Source: Treponema sp.
GTDB lineage: Bacteria > Spirochaetota > Spirochaetia > Treponematales > Breznakiellaceae
Direction of reading: 5' to 3'
Assembly: GCA_009780855.1 (NCBI GenBank)
Contig: WQZG01000008.1
Location: 1-64,000, forward strand
Length of the DNA stretch: 64,000 nt
Made by a program: the position numbers and the translations under genes. This document shows, one piece after another, positions 16,956 through 25,886 of the stretch. Numbering within the stretch: the first letter of the stretch is position 1; every line of letters begins with the position of its first letter. The notes below the pieces were generated by a model. It saw nothing but the letters and a program-made list of their open reading frames with translations, did no database searches and was not told the DNA's origin.

Positions 16956-19900
16956 ATGTACATCATCAGGAATATCAACTTCATAAAGCTGACCAGGTTT
17001 GTATTCCAGATTGTTTTTTCAAAAAGATTTTTAGCTTGTTCATTTGAGCCAATCAAAGCTGCTATTGTTTTAAATAGACCGTCAATATTTGCCTTAATTC
17101 CTGTTTCTGTAATATAATTGGCAACATCCAAAATATTAACATTTCCATTCTGCTGCTTTCCTTCTTTCCATTGAATAATTTTATTCAATAACCCACTATC
17201 TTTAAGCAGTGATAATATTCGTCTTTCAGATTCAGGATTGGTTAAACTTGATAATTCAACAGTAGTATTAGATAAATTTTCATAATAATATTCGGCAATT
17301 TCTTTTTTACTTGCAAAATAATGCCCCCAACCATAAGCCTGTACTCCCTCTCCGGTACCTATTTGATTACTGTTAAAACTATCAAATCGATAAGGACTCC
17401 AGTGATAAGCAGCCTGGAATAAAGTCTGCATCAGTGTACCGTCAGCCTCGTTTCTGGCAATGCCGGCATTGCCCAGGGCTGCCTGGGCTTTATCATGCTG
17501 TGATGCAGTTTTACTGCGTATTATTTTATCATTGGCAGTTTTTACTTCATCAATCCTGGCCTTAATTCCCAGGTATCGGCGGACGATATCTTCTTTGCTC
17601 TCCACAGTACCGGCAAACATATCCGCCTGCCCCCTGGATGCCGCTTCCAGGACCGAGTTAAGGCCGCCAATAAAATCACCAAATTCCTGTTGTTTGCCTT
17701 GTTCCAGGACACTGGCCAATTCGATAGCTACCTGGTTCTTTTGACCCATAAAATCAAAACCTTGCTGGGATGCCCAGTCCTGGACGTTCTTAAAAGTCTT
17801 TTGATTTTGATCAACTTCCAGGGCTATCCTGGCAGCCTCATTTACCTCCGGCATAATCGAATATTCACCCATGGCCCGGTTCTCTATAAGTTTAGGCAGG
17901 GCCTGGATCAGTTTCCGCCGAATAGCCTTACTATTATTTAACGCTCTGATATTTTTTTCCTGCAGGACAGCGCCCAACAGTACATTTTCAAGCAGTTCCT
18001 CGCCGGCGCCGGTAATACCTGTATCCGCAATAAAAAATTGCGGCATATCATATTCACCAATAAGTCCGTCATTCCGTACAGTATTAAATATTTCCTGCAG
18101 CGCTTTTTTATCTTTATAAAGATCTTCAATACTTTCATGCGCATCTATAACTGCGGCAATTGATATAACCGTTGGATCTTTTATTAATTTGGCCATTTTG
18201 ACTGCTGTTTCCACCGGGTCCATAGCCTTCTTTGTAGACTGGTTAAATTGAGCAAACAGGGCTGTATCATAATTATCTTTTGCATCAACTTCAAACAAAA
18301 GCCTGGGATGAGTAAAATGTCTCACTTGTTCAGCGGAGATCCCATATCTCTTAACTTTTTGTTCCAGTGCCGTACGGTATTTATTATCAGTATTTTGCCT
18401 GGCAGCCAGCTTACTGCTCATGGTCCGGTTGTTACCGGATATAACAATACCATCGGTAGATACAACCACACCTTCCAGGGCGCGGCTGTCATAATTGGCG
18501 GCTATCCTTATAACTGCCTCTTGTGCCTGTTTATCATTCCGGTAATCACGGTCATTGATGCTCCGGCCGTCAACAGTCGGGAAACCTTTGGTCTCATTGA
18601 AGGTTCGCTCATCATGGGATGCGGTCGGGGTCTCGGCTTCGGTCAGAACCCAACGGCCTTCCATTTCTGTTCCATTAATATTTATGGTATCTGTATCACC
18701 ATATTCTTTAACCGCTGTTTGATATTTTTCACGTATATCATTGAAAGAATCCTGATTACCCTGTATATTATTAATGGAGGGTACAGTAGTGAGTGATACA
18801 TTGTTCGACTCCGCCGCAGCACCGGCTTCCTCTGCTTCCCCGGCTATTGAAGTTCCATCGATTGATGATCCCAAACTCTGGTTTGTTGAATGGCGCAATA
18901 TTGCCTGGGCCAGCAAAGGCCTAAATTTATTTAAAGTAAATGCAGATAAAACATTATCTCCGACCGAATTCTTTGAAGTATATACCCAGAATGAAGGGTC
19001 CCCCATGTCTAAAGAAGAAGCACTCGCCTGGGCTTCAGCAAATAACAATCCTGTCGCTTTACCATAATACTTCGCTGAAATTTCTTTAAGTAAGTAATCA
19101 TCTTGTTCACCTGTACGATCGTCAATGTTCCCTTTTTTAACTTCTTTAGAAAGCTCACGCTGTACTTCATAAATTGCATGTCCGCCATATTTTTCTTTTG
19201 CATCATACATCTGACTCACATTAAGCTGTATTTCGCCGATGAACCCGTTCGGAGCCTTAATATTTAGCAAAATATCTTGGTACCCGGATTTTGGCGTAGT
19301 TTTATACCGGTCTTTTATCCTGACAACTGCTTCATTGGTGGCAACAGATTCCGCCATTCCAACAAGTGTTTTAAAGTCGGATACAACTACTGTAAAACCG
19401 ACCATATCAAACATTGCATTATATGGCGTTGCTTCTTCTGTATGCTTTTCTTTAGCTCTGTCATCATTTTTTAGGATTGCATTTTCTTCAAAACCAGGCC
19501 GGCCCAGAGCTCTATCATCCCACTGTCTGGCCCATGTATTTGCCAAATCTCGTATAAAATCATGGCCTTCACGCGCTTTGGCTTTAAGAGCCTCAAGATC
19601 ATTTTCTCCGACACCTTCAATTTTTAAATTGGTGTTTTTTTGATCAAGGTTTCGCCTGCTTTCATTCAGGGCTTTATTCTCGCGATAAAGGCGCTGATTC
19701 TCTTTTGGAAGCGTTCCAACCCAAGTTTCTATATCATCATATCCGGTGGTGCCCCTTACCTGATTCCCAACTACTTCGCCCATCAAGCCAGTCTGCGCTG
19801 TTTGAATGCCGGCAGTATTATTCTTTGCGGCCGATTGAGCTTGTTCACCGCGGTAAAGTTTATCAAAAAAACCTTTAACTTCTGGAGATACAGATCCGCG

Positions 19901-22366
19901 CCTGGAAACCGCATTATAAATTTTCTTAAGAAATGCAGCGAACTTTTCAAAGAACGATTGCATCTGTGGAGTAGGAGCTTTTCCGTCACGCCGCCAACGT
20001 TCAAGATCCTGTGTATACTGTTCCTCCTGGGCTTCTGTCCATTTCCCATCAGCTACCTTCCAAATCCGTTCAGCTTCTGCAAGTAAATCCCCGGATAACC
20101 TGCGGCGGTATATATGGCCCATCTCGTGGATAAAAGTAGAAAGATCGGAATTCTTTGTAACATAAATCATTGCCCTAGCATCGCGGGCCAGGCCTTCAAA
20201 GGAAACCGCCCCTATTACGTTTTTACCTTTTTTCGATGCTGCATATACATCAGTATTGGCCTGGGTTGTAAATACCTTATCCAGGCTACCGAATTCCCTG
20301 TTTACATAGTCTTCAAGTGATAGACTTTCCAGGCCGGCAATGGCTTCCCATTCCGCAGCCATAACATCATGGACAGCCGAATTTTCCCCTGGAAAATATT
20401 GTTTGAAAGTATCAATCACACGGTTACGGTAACGGGCGCCAGTAATATTTTCTGTATCCTGGGTTGTATAATAATTGAGCCCTGCCTGTTCTCCAATTGG
20501 ATTATTCTTAATCAGGGCATCCCGGATATTAACTTCCCGTTCAGTATTTGGTTCCCACTTTATATCATTGCCGGCAAATGTTTCGGAGAACTGACCCCAT
20601 ACCTTGCTGCGGAATTCATCGGTATCCAGATCTCTGCGTGCATTAAATTTATCAATAATAATCGTATTGTCACTTTCACGATGATACTGGATATCAGCGT
20701 AAAGATTCCGGCCGGTCTCTACACGCGGATCACCTACTTTGTAAATACTGCGTTTATCATCAAGCTCGGAGTAATACGTATCATCTTTTTTTAAATATGG
20801 TGATCCAAGAGGAATTTCTTCATTAGTCTCCGGGTTTACTTCTTGCGCTGCATAACCTTCACCCAAGCCACTGCCGGGCTTAATAGCTTCGGCTTCTTTG
20901 GTAATAATAGAGTCCCGTTTGCGGCTCAAATTGTCCCACACTTTATCCTGAGCAACTTTTCTATCTTCCGGAGATAGATTTTTAAATATTGATAACTCTT
21001 CTGTAGCTTTTCTATATGCTTCCCTGCTGGGAATAGACTCCGCCATATTACGGGCACGGCGTACATCTATTGCCGCAATGCCTGTCTGCAATGCGGCGCC
21101 AGGAAGCCCTAAAACAATAGCAGCAGTGGCTCCTTCAATTCCAGCTTTAAACATTTGAGTCAAAGCTTCCCCAAATGACTTCTTGGAAATATTTTCCTGT
21201 AAAATTCTTATTGTTTTTATTGTTTCCAGTTCTTCATCAGATAATTCAAGAACTGATCTGCCATCCTGAATTTCTGCTATCATCCCTTCCCAGCGGGTAT
21301 TTTGTAATGTAATAGCGATATTTTCAAATAATATACTATCTCCTTCCTGTAAAAATTCTTCTCCAAATTCCGAAGGAATATTTAACGTCCAACCCATCAA
21401 AGCTGTGCCTGCATTAAATAAAAAACCATTATGCTGTAATCCTCTAAAAACAGCAGATGATAGCCTGCCCATTACAGCGCTCATAGGTTTACCGCTTATA
21501 AGTCTTAAAAGCCCGCCAACGCCCAATCCAAGAGCATATTCCAATACTTGTTCTATACCTGCTGAAATAGCGCCATGGGCCTGTGATAAAGGATAAGCAA
21601 TATCATGATCTATACCCATTTCAGTCAGAGCCCAATATTCATCACCAGCCTCTATTTTCCTTCCCGCGTCCCAGGCAAAAAGTGGACCAAAATTCATGAC
21701 TCCAAGTCCGGCGACCTGTCCTAATAAATTATGTAAAAATATATATCCGGAATAACCAAGAGTTTGCACACCTGAACCAAATAAATTTTTAAAAGTTTGA
21801 GTTACTTTTTCTCTGGTTGTGCGAGTTTCATTTGGGATTGCATCTTCCAACTGCCGGTTAACTTCTTCAAGTCTTTTAATCTCGGTCTGTAACCATTTCG
21901 CGTGATCTGTATCGCCATCTGGACCATTCGCGTTCATGAACTCATATTTCATGTTGCCTATTTTAGGTGTAGACAAACCAATTTGGCCTCTATTTAAAAT
22001 AGACCTGAGCAATGTAAGTGTTGGCTTTGTTTCGGGATTAACTCCTTCTGATGTCAAAAAAACCGGCAAATTCCCCCTAACATAATCGATTGGCAAACCA
22101 TAACGATCTGCTATATTCATGGATGCAGCCAGGCGAAAAAGTTCCTCTTCATCCATTGATCCATTATCAACCTGGCCTTTTAGATATTTATATGCATCTG
22201 TATTGATATTTAAATTTAGAGCCGAATATATCTTTGCTTCTTCTTCCCGTTTTCGTTGAAACTGGTCACCTGCCCTAAGAAAAAATTCCTGGTTTCGGTC
22301 AGGATTGTCCAAATGAGAAGGCGTCTGCTGCCGATAACTTTCCAACCTATCAAAAAAATTATCACT
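16910..22366 (-). CDS. Giant polyvalent protein, N-terminal part (HEMGH metallopeptidase-like, RelA/SpoT-like, DdrB/ParB-like and ART-like segments)
   Basis: FIHEMGHIYRRR; DRYKTTPKSGYQDILLNIKAPNGFIGEIQLNVSQMYDAKEKYGGHAIYEVQRE; VVSTDGIVISGNNRTMSSKLA; YHWSPYRFDSFNSNQIGTGEGVQAYGWGHYFAS. ATG 22366 overlaps the stop of the upstream gene. Confidence 0.75.
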   Translation of the reverse strand, partial: SDNFFDRLESYRQQTPSHLDNPDRNQEFFLRAGDQFQRKREEEAKIYSALNLNINTDAYKYLKGQVDNGSMDEEELFRLAASMNIADRYGLPIDYVRGNLPVFLTSEGVNPETKPTLTLLRSILNRGQIGLSTPKIGNMKYEFMNANGPDGDTDHAKWLQTEIKRLEEVNRQLEDAIPNETRTTREKVTQTFKNLFGSGVQTLGYSGYIFLHNLLGQVAGLGVMNFGPLFAWDAGRKIEAGDEYWALTEMGIDHDIAYPLSQAHGAISAGIEQVLEYALGLGVGGLLRLISGKPMSAVMGRLSSAVFRGLQHNGFLFNAGTALMGWTLNIPSEFGEEFLQEGDSILFENIAITLQNTRWEGMIAEIQDGRSVLELSDEELETIKTIRILQENISKKSFGEALTQMFKAGIEGATAAIVLGLPGAALQTGIAAIDVRRARNMAESIPSREAYRKATEELSIFKNLSPEDRKVAQDKVWDNLSRKRDSIITKEAEAIKPGSGLGEGYAAQEVNPETNEEIPLGSPYLKKDDTYYSELDDKRSIYKVGDPRVETGRNLYADIQYHRESDNTIIIDKFNARRDLDTDEFRSKVWGQFSETFAGNDIKWEPNTEREVNIRDALIKNNPIGEQAGLNYYTTQDTENITGARYRNRVIDTFKQYFPGENSAVHDVMAAEWEAIAGLESLSLEDYVNREFGSLDKVFTTQANTDVYAASKKGKNVIGAVSFEGLARDARAMIYVTKNSDLSTFIHEMGHIYRRRLSGDLLAEAERIWKVADGKWTEAQEEQYTQDLERWRRDGKAPTPQMQSFFEKFAAFLKKIYNAVSRRGSVSPEVKGFFDKLYRGEQAQSAAKNNTAGIQTAQTGLMGEVVGNQVRGTTGYDDIETWVGTLPKENQRLYRENKALNESRRNLDQKNTNLKIEGVGENDLEALKAKAREGHDFIRDLANTWARQWDDRALGRPGFEENAILKNDDRAKEKHTEEATPYNAMFDMVGFTVVVSDFKTLVGMAESVATNEAVVRIKDRYKTTPKSGYQDILLNIKAPNGFIGEIQLNVSQMYDAKEKYGGHAIYEVQRELSKEVKKGNIDDRTGEQDDYLLKEISAKYYGKATGLLFAEAQASASSLDMGDPSFWVYTSKNSVGDNVLSAFTLNKFRPLLAQAILRHSTNQSLGSSIDGTSIAGEAEEAGAAAESNNVSLTTVPSINNIQGNQDSFNDIREKYQTAVKEYGDTDTININGTEMEGRWVLTEAETPTASHDERTFNETKGFPTVDGRSINDRDYRNDKQAQEAVIRIAANYDSRALEGVVVSTDGIVISGNNRTMSSKLAARQNTDNKYRTALEQKVKRYGISAEQVRHFTHPRLLFEVDAKDNYDTALFAQFNQSTKKAMDPVETAVKMAKLIKDPTVISIAAVIDAHESIEDLYKDKKALQEIFNTVRNDGLIGEYDMPQFFIADTGITGAGEELLENVLLGAVLQEKNIRALNNSKAIRRKLIQALPKLIENRAMGEYSIMPEVNEAARIALEVDQNQKTFKNVQDWASQQGFDFMGQKNQVAIELASVLEQGKQQEFGDFIGGLNSVLEAASRGQADMFAGTVESKEDIVRRYLGIKARIDEVKTANDKIIRSKTASQHDKAQAALGNAGIARNEADGTLMQTLFQAAYHWSPYRFDSFNSNQIGTGEGVQAYGWGHYFASKKEIAEYYYENLSNTTVELSSLTNPESERRILSLLKDSGLLNKIIQWKEGKQQNGNVNILDVANYITETGIKANIDGLFKTIAALIGSNEQAKNLFEKTIWNTNLVSFMKLIFLMMYICLTGIRHSPNNQHK

Positions 22367-25140
22367 CATCTGGAAACGCCAGCCTTTATAATACCTAGCT
22401 GCCTCCACTTACTTTCCTGAACAGCCCTAAGCATTGGAACCAAACCGTTCAATATCCGGTCCCAGTCAGCGGCCTGAATCATTACCATTTTACTGCCATT
22501 CGCTGGATTTATACCTTCTTTTAAGAAGTCATCTGATGAGTAATTTATTTTCATTTTGTTGAATAAATCTCTTCTCTGTTCAGGATCCGAAGTATTTCTT
22601 AATTGTTCAAAGTTCTGTGATAATGATGTACTTGCGCCAGTTCTCTGATTTTGAGTTGTTGTTTGACCCGAGTTGGCTGTACCCTGGTTTGGTACATTCC
22701 GGTCATATAATTGTAATGCCTCCGGCAGTGAACCATCCGGTTTGCGATACTGTTTCTTTAAGAAATCAATATAATTTTGTACGCCATATTTATTAATAAA
22801 TTCATGGCGCATCATAATATCATCAGATCTACCTTTATACTCTCCGGGCATTTGAGCCGGATACCCGCCAATTTCAAGATTTGCAAGCCTGGATGCGTCT
22901 CTGTTATCATATTCAATCTGATAATTCCTTTCCCTGTTATATTCTCTTGCGGCCTGGTCAGCAGCCCTGTTCTCCGCAGCTTGGTCCAGAAGTGTTCTAT
23001 TTCCCCATGTACCATTAAGACCAGTCCGTTTTTCCAGATAGAGTTTTTTATTTCTGCCGTCTCCATCAACCACCAGACGATACCAGGTACTTCCGCCGTT
23101 ATATTGAAACTCCGGAGCCGCGTCTTTTTCATAATTGAATTTATCTTCTCTCGGTTTAGCCACAAGTAAGGAAGAATCAATTCCTGCAGCGGTTGCAATC
23201 CTCTGCCCTATTAAATCCCATGCTTCAGAAACTTTTTGTCCAACAAGTCCGGTATTCCCGATTGGACCAGGCAGGGTAATGAGTCTGCCTTCATAATCTG
23301 TATGCATTATATTTGGGTTTTCAAGGGCCTGAACTAAATCAATTAAAATTTCATCGCCCTGTTTATTGGTTGGCTTTACAAGAGCTTGAACGGTCTCACC
23401 ATTAATAACTCCCAGCATATCTGTTACGTTTTGCAGAAAATTAAGCCCCTGGCGTTTGGGATCACGCCAATCATAAGAAGTTATTGAATCCCATAAACCA
23501 GACAATACCGCTCCTCGGGCATGATCGGTAACTCCCTGATATTTTTTCCCCATCCATAAATCATTGCCTGTATTATTATCTTTTAAATTATCAAAATATC
23601 TCTTTGCCATATCCAAAGCAGTCATGGCTTCTGGAGTCTGTCCGACTATATCTTTTGCAAAATCCCAGTATTGTTGAAGAACCCCTGCAAATTCAGCTTC
23701 AAAAGCAACCTGATCTTTTCCATATCTGCCTTCTGCTCTGGCCCATTCAAATAAAGTGGTACGAAATCCCTGATTAAAATCCTGTAAACTACCGAATATT
23801 GTATTGCGGCCGCTTACAACTTCTGTTAATAATTCTTTAAGTTTTCCGGATACGGCTGCCGAATTAATGACATCAGCCATACCTGAAGAGCCATTTTTGT
23901 CACTTTTTAAAATAAATGCTAATAAATCGTTATACCATTTATTATATTTATTCCGGTCATCTGGGTTAATTAATGGATTTTTAAAGGATGAAACTTCGGC
24001 TAATCCCTGGGCAACCAATTCCAATGAATTAGGAGCCATTGCAGTTACCGCAGTAAGAACATTCCCGTATGTATTTGATATTTGAGCATCAGCCTGTTTC
24101 CAGGCTTCTTTTACATACCCGTCCCATATTTTTGATGCGTTTTGCTGGGACTTTTCTTTTATTCTTTCATTTAGTGCGGCAACATCATCAGTAACCGCAT
24201 CACTCCCTAAATTTTCTTTTATATAATTATCAATAATTTCATTGGTTATACTGCCAGGCATAATACCCATTTCCAGAATTAATGGCTGCAGTATTTTACC
24301 TATTACATCCGCATGTTTATCAACATAAATATTCTCATAATTTGCCCAGACTTCATCCGCATATGCTCTTGCGGATTCCATAATCCGGTCATCCATAATC
24401 GTTGTATCATGCTGCCGTTTCTGGAAACCTTCTGTTGGTAACTCCCCAGGTCTTAAGTTTTCCCAGCCGCCTTTTGCATCCCATAAATCCAGTGATGAAT
24501 TATCAAGGCGCTCCCTGAATTTCCCAAATAACTCCTCCATTGCTTCCCCGGGAGTCATACCTTTATTAATAATTGCGTCCCTTACTTCCTTTTGGAAATC
24601 TCCAAAAAAGCTGCCGGATCTAGCATTTACAGAATCGGTATAGTATTTTTCCCATGAATATAAATGATTTCCATCGATGAATAATTTATCCCGGCTCATC
24701 TGGGTATTTGTCAGTTTATCTTCGGCTTTTCCATCTCCTGCCAATATCATTTGATTACTGGCATTTTCCATGGTAAACCGGTTTTTATTCTGAATTATAC
24801 GAGTAGCGTTTTCCAGGGCCGGCCGCATTCTGGCGTCATTGGCCGCAAACATATAATCAAGAGATCTTTTTCCATACGGAGTCTTAACGGTACTCAAAGC
24901 GTCCTGGTAAAGTTTATTGACCAGTTTTTCATACTCAGGAAGATAATTATCATCATCATTGCTGATCAAACCATTTTCTATATTATTTATAAGACGATTA
25001 CCCTCTTCCTGTAATTTTAAAAGATTATAACGGTTAAGTTCATCTTCTTCATCTTTTCTCCTTTGTGCGGTATAACTCAAAGCCTGCTGGGTAAAACCTG
25101 CCGCGGAATTAAAAGCATCAAGCAGTGATGAATTACCCAT
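22366..25140 (-). CDS. Putative internal virion protein
   Basis: 924-aa ORF in the virion operon between the polyvalent protein and the gp14-like protein. Confidence 0.55.
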   Translation of the reverse strand: MGNSSLLDAFNSAAGFTQQALSYTAQRRKDEEDELNRYNLLKLQEEGNRLINNIENGLISNDDDNYLPEYEKLVNKLYQDALSTVKTPYGKRSLDYMFAANDARMRPALENATRIIQNKNRFTMENASNQMILAGDGKAEDKLTNTQMSRDKLFIDGNHLYSWEKYYTDSVNARSGSFFGDFQKEVRDAIINKGMTPGEAMEELFGKFRERLDNSSLDLWDAKGGWENLRPGELPTEGFQKRQHDTTIMDDRIMESARAYADEVWANYENIYVDKHADVIGKILQPLILEMGIMPGSITNEIIDNYIKENLGSDAVTDDVAALNERIKEKSQQNASKIWDGYVKEAWKQADAQISNTYGNVLTAVTAMAPNSLELVAQGLAEVSSFKNPLINPDDRNKYNKWYNDLLAFILKSDKNGSSGMADVINSAAVSGKLKELLTEVVSGRNTIFGSLQDFNQGFRTTLFEWARAEGRYGKDQVAFEAEFAGVLQQYWDFAKDIVGQTPEAMTALDMAKRYFDNLKDNNTGNDLWMGKKYQGVTDHARGAVLSGLWDSITSYDWRDPKRQGLNFLQNVTDMLGVINGETVQALVKPTNKQGDEILIDLVQALENPNIMHTDYEGRLITLPGPIGNTGLVGQKVSEAWDLIGQRIATAAGIDSSLLVAKPREDKFNYEKDAAPEFQYNGGSTWYRLVVDGDGRNKKLYLEKRTGLNGTWGNRTLLDQAAENRAADQAAREYNRERNYQIEYDNRDASRLANLEIGGYPAQMPGEYKGRSDDIMMRHEFINKYGVQNYIDFLKKQYRKPDGSLPEALQLYDRNVPNQGTANSGQTTTQNQRTGASTSLSQNFEQLRNTSDPEQRRDLFNKMKINYSSDDFLKEGINPANGSKMVMIQAADWDRILNGLVPMLRAVQESKWRQLGIIKAGVSR

Positions 25141-25142
25141 TT

Positions 25143-25886
25143 TTATTTATCCCTGCTTGTAAATATGGTATTCCAGGAATCCCGGTTAATTTTATAATTT
25201 TTAAAAAAATCCAAGGCGGTATTTTCAAGGCTCAACCCGCTGGAAGCCCCGTTCATGGCTCCGGTAATATAATCAAAAACTCCAGGCTGTGCGTTCTTTA
25301 TTGCCTGCTCATATCCCTTCATCTGGAGTCCATGCATATTTTGCGCATAAGTATCGCTTAACGCCTTCGCTTCTGACCTGTAACCGCCAGGTCCCCAGGA
25401 CTGCCTTTCCCGGGCTATGTCATTTGACTGATTCGAATATTGTGTTGTCATGTTTTGCAATGCCAACGTTGTACCCCGGTTCTGCAGGTCAAACTGTCTG
25501 GCAAGCTGGCTGTCGGCAAAATCGATCCTCTTCTGCAAGGTATCACTGCCTTTTACACCGCTTGCTCCCTGTTCTGCTAATGCCATTCCCTTGCTGTCAG
25601 CAAGGGATACCTGTGCAGCCTGCTTTTGCATAGCCTGATTTTCAAGATTCAGATTCATGCCGGTAACATCCATACCAAGAGCCTGTGCCAGGCGGCTGTC
25701 CTGTAATGCCAGGTTATCTAGACTCTGTTTCCTCTGCAAACTAAACATATTGGAATTGTATTCACGTTCATATTCATAACTCTGACGAGCCATATCCTGT
25801 TGCTGCCTGATTCTTTCCTTATCCTTTTCTGATTGCAAAAATGTAGATGCTACGCCAATACCGGCTCCCAACAACCACCACATCAC
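25143..25886 (-). CDS. Putative internal virion protein (T7 gp14-like)
   Basis: N-terminal hydrophobic segment MMWWLLGAGIGVASTFLQ plus Gln-rich coiled coil; position in operon. Confidence 0.5.
   Translation of the reverse strand: MMWWLLGAGIGVASTFLQSEKDKERIRQQQDMARQSYEYEREYNSNMFSLQRKQSLDNLALQDSRLAQALGMDVTGMNLNLENQAMQKQAAQVSLADSKGMALAEQGASGVKGSDTLQKRIDFADSQLARQFDLQNRGTTLALQNMTTQYSNQSNDIARERQSWGPGGYRSEAKALSDTYAQNMHGLQMKGYEQAIKNAQPGVFDYITGAMNGASSGLSLENTALDFFKNYKINRDSWNTIFTSRDK

Noticed and set aside
17014-17019. Canonical programmed -1 frameshift heptamer A AAA AAC
   Set aside because: The string exists in sequence but its phase relative to the 0 frame (GAA AAA ACA) is wrong for the canonical X XXY YYZ mechanism; an indel is more likely.
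18248-18796. 182-aa plus-strand ORF and many similar plus-strand ORFs from 12,700 to 33,700
   Set aside because: Antisense shadows of the long leftward virion genes; no family-like features.
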